IMG/VR virus record: IMGVR_UViG_3300043445_000051
Span: 1 to 40,136 of that record
Origin: a virus
Reading direction: 5' to 3' (one strand)
DNA length: 40,136 nt
Shown: one piece after another, positions 9,453 through 16,931 of the stretch
Numbering within the stretch: the stretch's first letter is position 1
How the letters are laid out: each line of letters begins with the position of its first letter
Translations under genes and position numbers: made by a program
Notes under the pieces: model-generated
Database searches by the model: none
The model's input: only the letters and a program-made list of their open reading frames with translations
What the model was told of the DNA's origin: nothing

Positions 9453-9614
9453 ATGAAATCCGTGTTGCTCGACGTGTTCGCCTGGGTGGTCGGCCTGCCG
9501 ACGCTGGCCCTGGCGGCGTTCTGGCTGCTGGACTGGTGGTGCGTGCCGCTGGCCGCGCTGGCCTGGCTGGTGCATGCGCTGGTCACGTTCGACCGGGCCC
9601 ACCCGCGCGACTGA
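9453..9614 (+). CDS. Small membrane protein on the opposite strand
   Basis: This 53-residue ORF reads MKSVLLDVFAWVVGL at its start and is strongly hydrophobic and Trp-rich, with two likely membrane segments (about 5-25 and 28-47) and a charged tail DRAHPRD. Nearly every codon ends in G or C, matching real genes here; the minus-strand frames over the same bases are Gln/His/Arg-rich and look like shadows. It fills the gap between the chaperone end and the tape-measure start, facing the other way. No clear Shine-Dalgarno is seen. A holin-like or superinfection-exclusion role is possible but unsupported. Confidence 0.55.
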   Translation: MKSVLLDVFAWVVGLPTLALAAFWLLDWWCVPLAALAWLVHALVTFDRAHPRD

Positions 9615-9635
9615 CGGCGGCGCGCGTTACTCGCG

Positions 9636-10345
9636 TCACTCGCGCACCAGGCCGAAGGCGGCCAGGGCCTTGTCGATCTCGTCCTCGTCCTGCCTGGCGC
9701 GCTGGCGCTGTGCCCCGGGGCCCTGCAGCGCCTCCCTGAACTCGCGGTAGGCGCCGGCATCGGCATGTGCGGCCATGCGCTGCGCGTCCATGTCGGCCAG
9801 GCGGCGCAGGGCGTCGACCCGGGCATGGGCGTTGGCGTAGCCACGCAGCTGCGCCAGGCTGTAGCCCAGCACGTCGGCATGACGGTGGCCACAGCTCACC
9901 AGCCGGGCGGCTAGGTCGAACCAGCCGCTGGCGCCGCCGGGGTCGGTGTCGGGGTCGCCGTCGGGGCCGCCCCCTGGCGCAGGCGCATCACCAGCGCCAG
10001 GGTGCCCCCGAAAAAATCCTGGTTCATTTCGATCACCTGCGCGGCCAGGCCGATGAAGTCGACCGCGTCCAGGTCCAGCACCCAGTCCAGCGGGCGGGCG
10101 CAGGCCACGGCCACCGCCTGGGCCACGTGCTCGCCATGCTCAGCCACCAGGGCCGACACGTCCACCACGGGCCCGCCCTGCGCGGCCAGGGCGCCCAGCG
10201 CGCCCATGAGCGGCGCCAGGGCGCGCGCGAAAGCCGGCAACTGGCGCACCTTGAGCGCAGCCAGCTCGACACGCTCGCCGCTCGACGCGACGAACACGAC
10301 GGGTTCGGCCACCAGGGCGGCCAGGTCGTCGGGTGCGGCGCTCAT
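9636..10345 (-). CDS. Tail assembly chaperone GT-type frameshift fusion
   Basis: A -1 shift at the T TTT TTC heptamer (10016-10010) joins the first chaperone to a downstream frame that stays open to 9636, giving about 236 residues. The shifted frame reads through GASGWFDLAARLVSCGHRHADVL in two pieces, the usual start of the second chaperone domain, which has no good start codon of its own (only GTG at 9899). Lambda G/GT and many long-tailed phages use the same scheme to coat the tape measure before tube assembly. Both frames lie immediately upstream of the tape measure gene, as expected. The shift itself is inferred from sequence. Confidence 0.75.
9911..10345 (-). CDS. Tail assembly chaperone, G-like
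   Basis: The 144-residue unshifted product starts at the ATG at 10345, overlapping the tube-protein stop by one base; a GTG one codon earlier is a weaker choice. The body is an Ala/Val/Leu-rich helical protein with the conserved ELAALKVRQLPAFARAL and LDWVLDLDAVDFIGLA type motifs seen in tail chaperones of Mu-like siphophages. The C-terminus runs out in a low-complexity Pro/Thr/Ala tail, as is common when a second product is made by frameshifting. It should bind the tape measure during assembly and be absent from the virion. Confidence 0.78.
   Translation of the reverse strand: MSAAPDDLAALVAEPVVFVASSGERVELAALKVRQLPAFARALAPLMGALGALAAQGGPVVDVSALVAEHGEHVAQAVAVACARPLDWVLDLDAVDFIGLAAQVIEMNQDFFGGTLALVMRLRQGAAPTATPTPTPAAPAAGST
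10010..10016 (-). other. -1 ribosomal frameshift slippery site
   Basis: Read on the minus strand the bases are T TTT TTC, in phase with codons GAT-TTT-TTC of the G-like gene. It fits the X XXY YYZ rule for tandem -1 slippage. The following sequence is GC-rich and could slow the ribosome. The -1 frame has no stop for 124 codons. Confidence 0.75.
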
Positions 10346-11310
10346 CACAGCATCACCAGGCGGACTTCGTCGTTGCCCGACACGGGCAGCGCGCGGAAGT
10401 CGAAGCCGATCAGGCGCCGGCCGTTCTTGTCCACCTTCTTGGGGTTGATCAGCTGCACGCTGGGCAGGAACACCAGCGCCTGATTGCCGGCGGTGGTGCC
10501 GTGCAGCAGGCTCATGCTCTGCAGCGTGTTGGCGATGACGGTGCCCATGAAGGTGACCTCCTGCGCCGCCGTCAGGTCCAGCTCCAGCGAGCCCGTCACC
10601 TCACGCGCGCTGAGCTGCACCGAGTCGCCGCCCAGCAGCGGCTCGAACGCCACCTGGTTGCCGAACTTCAGCGACTGGATGCCGCTGCTGGGGTAGGCTG
10701 TGCCGCCGGTGACAGCGCCGGTGGCATACACGCCCCCAAGGGTGACGTCCCCGCTGTTGCCGTCGGTGATGACCTGAGGCTGTTTCCAGGCCGTGAGCGT
10801 GGGCGCGGCGTTGGCCACGGCCGTGACACCGCCGTACTCGGCCACGAAACTGAGCTTGATTTGCGGGATGTCACCCACGGGCATGGTGAATTCGACCTCA
10901 CCCATGGCCGACAGCAGCTTGTGCAGCGCGCCGTCATCGTGGATGTAGATCGTGGCGGTCTTGAGCGCGGCGCTGATCGGGTTGTACTCGTAGCGCGATG
11001 GTGTGGCCGCCGTGGCGCCGGCGACGCCGCAGACCTGCAGCAGCGCATCCCAGGCCGGCGCGGTGCCGGCGGTGCCGGATCCGGCCAGTTCGACCGTCAT
11101 CTCAACCTTGACGCTCAGCGCCCCGACCAGCTGCTCGCTGCCGCCCAGGAAGGGCCGGATCAGCGCCCGGTCGACGTTGGTGGCTTCGAGCGGCGTCAGG
11201 GTGACGTTGCGCACCAGCACCGCGTTGGCGGCACCGGTCGGGACGGCATCGACGCCGATGGTGGTCTCGATCTTGGCGAGAACGACGGTATTGCGGATGT
11301 AACGCGGCAT
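10345..11310 (-). CDS. Major tail tube protein
   Basis: The 321-residue protein is beta-rich, with alternating short hydrophobic strands, no signal peptide and no catalytic motif. The N-terminus (MPRYIRNTVVLAKIET) and the phrases EVTGSLELDLTAAQEV and TIYIHDDGALHKLLSAMG are in the style of tube proteins from transposable siphophages, which are larger than lambda V. It lies after the gp37-type gene and before the chaperones, the fixed place of the tube gene. Its stop overlaps the chaperone ATG, so the two are coupled. It should polymerise as stacked rings around the tape measure. Confidence 0.8.
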   Translation of the reverse strand: MPRYIRNTVVLAKIETTIGVDAVPTGAANAVLVRNVTLTPLEATNVDRALIRPFLGGSEQLVGALSVKVEMTVELAGSGTAGTAPAWDALLQVCGVAGATAATPSRYEYNPISAALKTATIYIHDDGALHKLLSAMGEVEFTMPVGDIPQIKLSFVAEYGGVTAVANAAPTLTAWKQPQVITDGNSGDVTLGGVYATGAVTGGTAYPSSGIQSLKFGNQVAFEPLLGGDSVQLSAREVTGSLELDLTAAQEVTFMGTVIANTLQSMSLLHGTTAGNQALVFLPSVQLINPKKVDKNGRRLIGFDFRALPVSGNDEVRLVML

Positions 11311-11322
11311 GGCGGGCGCTCC

Positions 11323-11556
11323 TTATTCCTGGTCCGCCGGGGTGGCGGTGGCAGTGGCTGCAGTGGCGGCACGGGCGCGGCGGGCGCCCCTCGGGTCCAT
11401 CGGGTCGACGCTGGCCGCCGGCCAGTCCAGGCCGGCGCCGATGGCCGTGGCCTCGTCCAGCGGGCGCAGGCCGCCGTCGGCGTCGCGCGCCCAGCTGCCG
11501 CCGGACTGGGGCAGCGGCTCGGGCTGCTGCTCGGTGGGTTCGATGCGGGTGTTCAT
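11323..11556 (-). CDS. Small hypothetical tail-region protein
   Basis: A 77-residue acidic, Pro/Gln/Ala-rich protein with little predicted structure. It contains WARDADGGLRPLDEATA, then a low-complexity Ala/Thr tail. It sits 12 bases upstream of the tube gene in the same direction, a place where Mu-like phages often encode a small DUF2635-type protein. I cannot confirm that family. Codon third positions are G/C-rich in this frame, which supports translation. No function is assigned. Confidence 0.55.
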   Translation of the reverse strand: MNTRIEPTEQQPEPLPQSGGSWARDADGGLRPLDEATAIGAGLDWPAASVDPMDPRGARRARAATAATATATPADQE

Positions 11557-11726
11557 GCACGCATGTTCTGCGCGCGCGCGCGTACACGCGAGGGAGCGCC
11601 ATCACGGTGGGATGGCAGGCGCCTGCCCTGCGAACGAGGGCGGCGCGTGGGGTGTGCCCGGGCGAGCGGCCGCGGCCGCGGCCGCGGCCGCTCAGGGTCA
11701 GGTCTGGGTCTGGGCCTGGGTCTGGG
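11557..11726. repeat. Low-complexity gap: CG run, GCGGCC tandem repeats, CCCAGA repeats
   Basis: The 170-bp gap between the gp37-like gene and the small gene holds no ORF. It contains an alternating GC run near 11567-11576, a self-complementary stretch of about four GCGGCC units at about 11667-11692, and several TCTGGG-type units at about 11700-11727. On the minus strand the GCGGCC block could form a very stable hairpin. No T-tract follows it. Confidence 0.6.
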
Positions 11727-12149
11727 TCAGGCCGAGCGCCACAGCGTGGCCACCTGCCACTCGTCGCTCCACCACAGGCGCCCGTCGTCCCACTTGAGCA
11801 GGCGCCCGCCCACGTAGGCGCAGGGCTCGCCCTCGGCCGGCACGGGCACGAAGCCCATGAGCGCGGCGCGCACCTGCCCGCGCAGCGCCTTGAGGTCGAC
11901 CAGGCTGGCCGCGCCGGTGGCGTCGCGCCGGTTGGCCACCACCAGCAGGGTGCCGAAGGTCTGGTCGATCTGCTGCTGGTGCGGGCCCAGCCGCTCGGGC
12001 GGCAAGGCGCGCTCGGCCAGCGGCACCACGTACACCGCCGGCACCGCCGGGGTGTTGTCCAGCGCGGCGCCCAGTTCGGCCGCGCCGCCCACGCTCTTCA
12101 CGTTGGCCAGCTGCGCGCGCAGGCGGGTGATGATGGGGTCCAGGTCCAT
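11727..12149 (-). CDS. Mu gp37-like protein (tail terminator / head completion type)
   Basis: The 140-residue protein starts MDLDPIITRLRAQL and has AVYVVPLAERALPPE and the Gln/Thr-rich QIDQTFGTLLVVANR, patterns seen in the gp37 group of Mu-like phages. It lies directly after the gp36 (DUF1320) gene, as in Mu. Proteins in this position cap the tail or join head and tail. The C-terminus GGRLLKWDDGRLWWSDEW forms a strand-rich end. The gene ends in the CCCAGA repeats of the following gap. The assignment rests on order plus these motifs. Confidence 0.7.
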   Translation of the reverse strand: MDLDPIITRLRAQLANVKSVGGAAELGAALDNTPAVPAVYVVPLAERALPPERLGPHQQQIDQTFGTLLVVANRRDATGAASLVDLKALRGQVRAALMGFVPVPAEGEPCAYVGGRLLKWDDGRLWWSDEWQVATLWRSA

Positions 12150-12167
12150 GCCGGCGGGCCTGCCTGC

Positions 12168-12605
12168 CTACACGCGCCCGAAGCTGTCGAGCGTGTCGCT
12201 GTCGAAGATGCGGCTGCGCGTGCCCACCCGCACCGTCACGGCACTGGCGGCGGCCTCTGGCACCGGCAGCGCCGCCGCCAGGCCCAGGGTCACGCTGCCG
12301 GCGCTCAGGTTCTTGAGCAGCGCCACCGCGCTGGTGTAACGCGCGCGCACCGCGTCATTCGCGCGGTCGTCGAAGAGGTAGTAACGCGCGATGTCGCACG
12401 CCAGGCGCTCCAGCAGCGCCGGCACCGTGGCCAGCGGCAGGGCGTAGCGCACGCCCAGATAGCCGTCGATCTCGGCGTCGGCATCCGCCAGCGCCTGCGC
12501 CACCTTGGCCGCGTCGATGGCCTGGCCGGCCGCCTCGTCGGTCAGCTGCGCCAGTTCGACGGCGCCGAAGCGGTCGATCAGGTCCTGCTGGGTGGCGTAG
12601 GTCAT
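12168..12605 (-). CDS. Mu gp36-like head-tail connector protein (DUF1320)
   Basis: The 145-residue protein opens MTYATQQDLIDRFG, the usual start of DUF1320 proteins, followed by a helical body with DADAEIDGYLGVRYALPL and LACDIARYYLFDD, both hallmarks of this family. Such proteins are thought to sit at the head-tail junction, similar in fold to gp6-type connectors. The gene is between a small head gene and the gp37-like gene, as in Mu. It has 18-bp gaps on both sides, so it belongs to the same late operon. Confidence 0.88.
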   Translation of the reverse strand: MTYATQQDLIDRFGAVELAQLTDEAAGQAIDAAKVAQALADADAEIDGYLGVRYALPLATVPALLERLACDIARYYLFDDRANDAVRARYTSAVALLKNLSAGSVTLGLAAALPVPEAAASAVTVRVGTRSRIFDSDTLDSFGRV

Positions 12606-12623
12606 GAGGGGTCAGCCAGGCTG

Positions 12624-12836
12624 TCAGGCCTTGGCCGGCTTGCGGGCGGGTGGCTCGGTCGACTCGGCCGAGTCGGGCTTGGCCGGCTCATCGGGCACCG
12701 CCACGGCGGCGCCGATGTCCAGCAGCCAGGCGATTTCCTTGTCCGGCAGGCCGTAGGTCGCCGGGTCGAAGCGGTCGCCCTCGCGGGTGAGGACGTCCGG
12801 GGCCAGCTTGATGGGGGTGGTGGCTTGCAGCAGCAT
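12624..12836 (-). CDS. Small head-region hypothetical protein
   Basis: A 70-residue protein starting at the ATG at 12836 (MLLQATTPIKLAPD); the longer upstream frame overlaps the capsid gene and is not used. It has a short strand region, the phrase PATYGLPDKEIAWLLDIGAA, and a Pro/Glu/Lys-rich tail. Many Mu-like siphophages have a short gene here between the major capsid and gp36 genes. I do not recognise a named domain. It lies 14 bp after the capsid stop, in the same direction. Confidence 0.62.
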   Translation of the reverse strand: MLLQATTPIKLAPDVLTREGDRFDPATYGLPDKEIAWLLDIGAAVAVPDEPAKPDSAESTEPPARKPAKA

Positions 12837-12850
12837 GGTGTGCCAGGCGA

Positions 12851-13798
12851 TCAGGCCGGGTTGCTGATCAGGTAGCCCGCGGCGATGCCGCTGAGCACCG
12901 GGGCGCGCTCGAAGGTCACGCCGTACACCCAGCTCTTGGACGGCGCGTCCCAATAGGGCGGCTCCACCAGCGGATTGCCTTCCAGGGTGTAGGTGTAGCC
13001 GTAGCTGGGCTCTTCCAGGCTGAGGTCGGCGCTGGTCTGGGGCACATAGGCCAGCACCGCGGCATTGCCCCAGATGTCCACGGCCGTGTTGGCGTCGTTC
13101 CAGTACACGCCCGCGCCCACCACCACCTCCTTCACGTTGAACAGGCCGGCCAGCATCTGCGGCGTGATCTGGCTGGCATCCGTGCCGGCCTGGCCGTTGT
13201 ACTGGAAGCGCTGCACGACGTTGGGGTTGTTCTTGCACGCGTTGAAGGCCAGGGCGGACAGCAGCATCACGTTCGGATACACGCCGCACTGCTGGCGGAT
13301 GGCCTCGCGCGCGGTGTCCACGTCGGTCAGCGGCACGCCGGTCGAGACACTCCACTTGGTGGCGCCGGCCAGCGTCACCTTGTTGGTGGCTGCGTAGTTG
13401 GCGGCGTTGGTGGCCAGGGCGGCCTGGTCGACCTCCAGGCTCAGGCCCATGTTGCGCATGCCCACGTTCACCGCGCGGCGGCCCAGGTCGATGCCGGGGG
13501 TGATGGCGGCGTCCTGCATGTGCTCGCGCGGCAGCGGCACCTCGATGGCGTCCTGCAGCAGCGCGAAGGGCTTGCCGGCGTAGCCGAACTGGATGCGCGC
13601 GGTGCGGCCGCCCGGCGCGCGCTTGCTGGCATACAAGCGGAAGGCGTCGCGGCCGAACTCGATGATCTGGCCGCCGCGCACCTTGACCGGCACACGCGGA
13701 AAGAGCTTGCCGCCCACGAAGTCCAGGATCTGGTAACCCTGGGCGACCGAACTGAGGACGGGGTCGACGACGCGAACGCCGGAATTGGACTGAGGCAT
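12851..13798 (-). CDS. Major capsid protein
   Basis: The 315-residue protein follows the capsid cement gene. It reads MPQSNSGVRVVDPVLSSVAQ, then VGGKLFPRVPVKVRGGQIIEFG, a start typical of the capsid proteins of B3-like and related phages. Later it has the extended helix-rich centre (DVDTAREAIRQQCGVYPNVML) and a closing beta region ending GYLISNPA. The fold is presumed HK97-like. No separate long delta domain is visible; scaffolding is supplied by the protease/scaffold protein upstream. Length and location fit a major head protein well. Confidence 0.9.
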   Translation of the reverse strand: MPQSNSGVRVVDPVLSSVAQGYQILDFVGGKLFPRVPVKVRGGQIIEFGRDAFRLYASKRAPGGRTARIQFGYAGKPFALLQDAIEVPLPREHMQDAAITPGIDLGRRAVNVGMRNMGLSLEVDQAALATNAANYAATNKVTLAGATKWSVSTGVPLTDVDTAREAIRQQCGVYPNVMLLSALAFNACKNNPNVVQRFQYNGQAGTDASQITPQMLAGLFNVKEVVVGAGVYWNDANTAVDIWGNAAVLAYVPQTSADLSLEEPSYGYTYTLEGNPLVEPPYWDAPSKSWVYGVTFERAPVLSGIAAGYLISNPA

Positions 13799-13850
13799 GG
13801 GGTGGGTCCTTGACGGGGAAAGTCAGTGAGGGGCGGTGGCCAGGCGGGGA

Positions 13851-14297
13851 TCAGTTGCCGATCAGCACTTCGATCAGGTCGCCGGCCGCGGCGGCCGCCT
13901 GAAGCGCGGTGCCGAAGACGAATTGCGGCGCGTCGCCGCCGGCCATCGTGCCGGCGCCGTTGGCCGCCGCCGACGTCACCGCCACGGCGCCCGCGGCGAT
14001 CGTCAGTGCGGTGGCCGTGATGACACGGCCGACGGAGTCCACCGCCACGCGCGCGCCGACGGTGATGGCCGCGCCTGCCTCGCACACGGCCGTGCCGAAG
14101 GCGGTGGCGTCGAACATCTCGCCGCTGACGGCCGAGCGCCGGGCAATGCCGACGATCTTCTGGCCCGCCACCGTGGCCTGGGCGGCCGTGTAGGCGCCGC
14201 TCGTGGTGGGGGCGATGATGTTGACGGCGCGCGCGTAGGTCACGGCACCGCTGGCGACGAAGGACAACTCGAAGACGGAACGGGCTTGCTGGCTCAT
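13851..14297 (-). CDS. Capsid decoration protein, DUF2190
   Basis: The 148-residue protein is Ala/Gly/Val/Thr-rich and beta-rich. It has AGQKIVGIARRSAVSGEMFDA and AAITVGARVAVDSVGRVITA in the pattern of DUF2190 capsid cement proteins, which bind the outer capsid lattice as trimers. It lies between the protease/scaffold gene and the major capsid gene, which is the normal place. A 52-bp gap follows and a 77-bp gap precedes it. Codon usage matches the neighbours. Confidence 0.85.
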   Translation of the reverse strand: MSQQARSVFELSFVASGAVTYARAVNIIAPTTSGAYTAAQATVAGQKIVGIARRSAVSGEMFDATAFGTAVCEAGAAITVGARVAVDSVGRVITATALTIAAGAVAVTSAAANGAGTMAGGDAPQFVFGTALQAAAAAGDLIEVLIGN

Positions 14298-14374
14298 GGT
14301 GGCGTGGGGCTCGCGTTAGAAAGTGGGGGCCAAGGGGCGATCAGGCCGGGTGTTGAACGCGTCTCGGTCGGCGC

Positions 14375-15580
14375 TCAGGCCGCACCGGCCTGCACGGCGG
14401 TCAGGGCGGCGTCGTAGCTCGTGCCGGGGTGGCTGGCCTGGTAGGCCTTGACGCGGCGGTGCAGGGCGGCGCTGCCGCCGTCGACCGTGTAGCCCTGCGG
14501 GGCCGCGAAATCGATGTGGCCGGCGCCGCTGCCGCTGCCGGCCTGGGGGTCGGCGCGCTGGGTGGTGGCCAGCTCGGCGAACTCCACGCGCACCGGCAGC
14601 GCGGCGAGCTGCTCGCGCAGCGCGTCCAGCAGCGGGCGCTGCGTGGCGCCTTCGCCGAAGTGCACCGGCGTGTCGGCCGTGGCCACGTTGCCGAGTTCGA
14701 GCGCCCACACGGCGGCGCCATCGGCGCTGAGGCGGCCCTCGGTGACCAGGCGCTCGCAGAACGCGGTCTGCTCGGCGCGCAAGGCGGTGTGGCGGGCCTT
14801 GCGCTGGGCCGCGGTGGCGGCGTCCAGCTCGGCCTTCAGGCGGGCGTTTTCGGCCTGCAGGGCCTGGGCTTCTTGAGGGGTCACGGTGGGCTCCTGGGGG
14901 GCTGAGAAGGAAACAGGGGTGGCGGTGGCCACGTCGGTGCTGGCCTCGCGCAGCTCGTCGCGCGCGGCGTTCTCCAGGCTGGCGACATCCCAGCTCGGCA
15001 CCACGGCGTCGGCGGTGGCCAGGTCGAACTTGCCGATCAGCCACTCGCGCAGGCGGCGCCACAGGCCGGCGTTGGTCACGTCGTCCCATTCGGCGAACTC
15101 GACCACGCCGGCCTCGCCGTCGGCGAAGCTGGGCGCGCGCAGGCCCTTCACGGCCGGCGCCATGGCGCCCAGGAAACCCACGTGGCGCAGGTAATAGACA
15201 CCCGGCACCGGGTTGTTCGGGGCGTCCGGGGCGTAGAAGCTCGCGCTGATCTTCTTGTAGCGCCCGGCCTTCACCAGCTCGGCGAAGGCGGCGTCGACCT
15301 GGTGGGGCTGCGCTTCGAGCGCACCGCCCACGTGGCGCACGCTGCTGACCCAGCCATAGGCCGGGCCGTCGGCGCTCGGGTGGCCGATCACGATGGGGGC
15401 CTCGTGCAGCGCCGGGCTGTAGGCCTGGGCGGTGGCGGCCAGGTCAGCCTCGCTGAAGGCCAGCGTGTCGCCGCTCATGGCGATGTGGCGCCCGGGGCGA
15501 AAGACCTGCAGCGACTGGCTCAGGTCGACGGCCGCAGCGGGGGCGGCGGTGGGTGGAGTGGCGCGGGGCATGCGCCGCAC
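14375..15580 (-). CDS. Head maturation protease with scaffold domain (Mu I/Z-like)
   Basis: This 401-residue protein matches the Mu I group. The N-terminal two-fifths are the protease: FRPGRHIAMSGDTLAFSEAD, APIVIGHPSADGPAYGWVSS (catalytic-type His and the following Asp) and KKISASFYAPD with the Ser-containing loop. The C-terminal part (about 225-401) is a coiled-coil scaffold region rich in Ala/Glu/Leu (TPQEAQALQAENARLKAEL). In Mu the scaffold is also made separately from an internal start. I see no strong internal start here. It is separated from gpG by six fibre-type genes, unlike Mu. Confidence 0.85.
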   Translation of the reverse strand: MRRMPRATPPTAAPAAAVDLSQSLQVFRPGRHIAMSGDTLAFSEADLAATAQAYSPALHEAPIVIGHPSADGPAYGWVSSVRHVGGALEAQPHQVDAAFAELVKAGRYKKISASFYAPDAPNNPVPGVYYLRHVGFLGAMAPAVKGLRAPSFADGEAGVVEFAEWDDVTNAGLWRRLREWLIGKFDLATADAVVPSWDVASLENAARDELREASTDVATATPVSFSAPQEPTVTPQEAQALQAENARLKAELDAATAAQRKARHTALRAEQTAFCERLVTEGRLSADGAAVWALELGNVATADTPVHFGEGATQRPLLDALREQLAALPVRVEFAELATTQRADPQAGSGSGAGHIDFAAPQGYTVDGGSAALHRRVKAYQASHPGTSYDAALTAVQAGAA

Positions 15581-15640
15581 TGTGCCCAGCCAGGGGCCGG
15601 CGCAGAACCATGCGCCGCCACGGTGGGCAGGCCGGGGGGA

Positions 15641-15943
15641 TCAGCCGGCGGCGCGCACCAACAACATCAGCACCTCGACATAGCGCGAGGAATCCGGGGC
15701 ATTGACCTGCACCCTGATGCGGTAGTTGCAGCCTGCCACACCGCCGACCACACGCTGCAGCACCAGCGAGCCGCTGACCTGCGGCCCGCCCGAAAGTATC
15801 GCCTGCGGATCAGCATCCGCCGGGCCGCTGTCGCGCTCCACCGTCACGACGGGTGTGCTGGGCGACGCCGTCAGCGCGGCAAAGTCCAGCCCCACCGTGA
15901 TGATTTCGGCCGGGTCCTTGGTGTCTCGAAGCATGTAGATCAC
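15641..15943 (-). CDS. Fibre-tail adaptor-like protein
   Basis: A 100-residue beta protein with an N-terminal RDTKDPAEIITVGLDFAAL and a closing CNYRIRVQVNAPDSSRYVE. This pattern (a KDP-x-E start, then an immunoglobulin-like strand series ending in a glycine-linked YRI segment) is found in small phage proteins encoded with fibre genes and thought to connect the fibre to the tail. It overlaps the repeat-protein gene by ATGA. The call is by pattern and neighbourhood only. Confidence 0.6.
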   Translation of the reverse strand: MIYMLRDTKDPAEIITVGLDFAALTASPSTPVVTVERDSGPADADPQAILSGGPQVSGSLVLQRVVGGVAGCNYRIRVQVNAPDSSRYVEVLMLLVRAAG

Positions 15944-16581
15944 GCTGCTGCAACCTTCGCCGTGTAGTCGCGAGCCCGTGCCGCGCTGGTGTAGTCGCGC
16001 TCACGCGCTGGGCTGATGAACGTGCGGCTGCGCACGCGCACGGTGTAACGCGCATCAGGCATGAGGGCGACGGTGGATCCGGCGGCCTGCTGGCTCACGG
16101 CGCCGAGCTGCTGCGCAGCAACGCCGCGCACGAGGATGCCACCCGCGCCGGCCTGGGTGATGGGGGGCAGCACCTGGGCTGCCGCGCCACGCACGGCCAC
16201 GGTGGCCGCTGACGCCTGCACCACGGCGCCCAGCGTGGCGGCACCGGCACCAGAGACCAGCACCTGCGCCGTGGCCACCTGGCTGACGGGGGCGAGCACC
16301 ACGGCGCCCGCACCCGTGACAGGCACCGCCCCCACCACGCCGGCCGCGACCTGGGTGATGGCCGGCAGCGCCTGCGCCGCAGTGCCAGCGACAGGCACAG
16401 TGCCGGCAGCCACCTGCGTGACCGAGCCAAGCTGCGCAGCTTGTGCGCCCGCCACAGCCACCTGAGCCGCAGCCGACTGAGTGATGGGGCCGAGGGTCGC
16501 ATCCCCCGCGCCAGTAATCGGCGTGATGCCGGACGCGAGGGCGGCGGCACCTGGAAGCAGCGGGGTGAACCACATGCTCAA
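15940..16581 (-). CDS. Repeat protein with seven 21-residue units (fibre shaft-like)
   Basis: The 213-residue protein is built from about seven units of about 21 residues, with consensus V-x-V-x-G-A-x-A-x-x-L-x-x-V/I-T-Q-x-A-A-x-x (for example VAVAGAQAAQLGSVTQVAAG). Regular Val/Leu/Gln spacing suggests a beta-solenoid or a fibrous shaft. After the repeats comes a basic tail, about 40 residues, rich in Arg and Tyr (RYTVRVRSRTFISPARERDY). There is no signal peptide. The gene is coupled to genes on both sides by ATGA overlaps. It probably forms a rod in a virion fibre; no named family is recognised. Confidence 0.65.
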   Translation of the reverse strand: MSMWFTPLLPGAAALASGITPITGAGDATLGPITQSAAAQVAVAGAQAAQLGSVTQVAAGTVPVAGTAAQALPAITQVAAGVVGAVPVTGAGAVVLAPVSQVATAQVLVSGAGAATLGAVVQASAATVAVRGAAAQVLPPITQAGAGGILVRGVAAQQLGAVSQQAAGSTVALMPDARYTVRVRSRTFISPARERDYTSAARARDYTAKVAAA

Positions 16582-16931
16582 GCCACCTTACGGACGGACC
16601 ACGAGAAGGCCCGGTCAGTGCCCGCCAACTTGTCCATCGTGATGTCCCAGCCCACGCCGAGCAGCAGGGATGGGAGCACGAGGATGGGCTCGGCCTGGGC
16701 ACCGTTGATCGGCTTGCGGCGGACGAGGTGCTTGGTGCCGCCGGCCACGGCTGTTTCATAGATCCGCAGCTCGTAGGCCTCGGTCGCCGTCATGTTGGCG
16801 CAGTCGAGCACGAGCTCATAGATGCCCGCGGTCGTGCTGGTCTGCAGCGTGGTGGTGCCGCTGATCAGGCTCAGTTCGGTCGTGCTGATCGTGACGGCAG
16901 AGCCAGTGGCAAACGTGAGGTCGATGGCCAT
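16578..16931 (-). CDS. Virion fibre-associated beta protein
   Basis: The 117-residue protein has a strand-rich start (MAIDLTFATGSAVTISTTELSL) and the phrases TSTTAGIYELVLDCANM, EAYELRIYE and GWDITMDKLAGTDRAFSWSVRKV. I recall this pattern from small phage proteins encoded next to fibre genes, where the last phrase is the most conserved part. It has no signal peptide or membrane segment. It overlaps the polyglycine gene's stop by one base and the repeat gene by four. A structural role is inferred from context. Confidence 0.6.
   Translation of the reverse strand: MAIDLTFATGSAVTISTTELSLISGTTTLQTSTTAGIYELVLDCANMTATEAYELRIYETAVAGGTKHLVRRKPINGAQAEPILVLPSLLLGVGWDITMDKLAGTDRAFSWSVRKVA

Noticed and set aside
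9411-9602. 63-codon minus ORF before the tape measure
   Set aside because: Gln/Arg/His-rich shadow of the plus-strand membrane protein ORF.
14375-15580. Separate internal scaffold gene within the protease gene
   Set aside because: No strong ribosome site with an in-frame start near the coiled-coil part, so it is not listed on its own.
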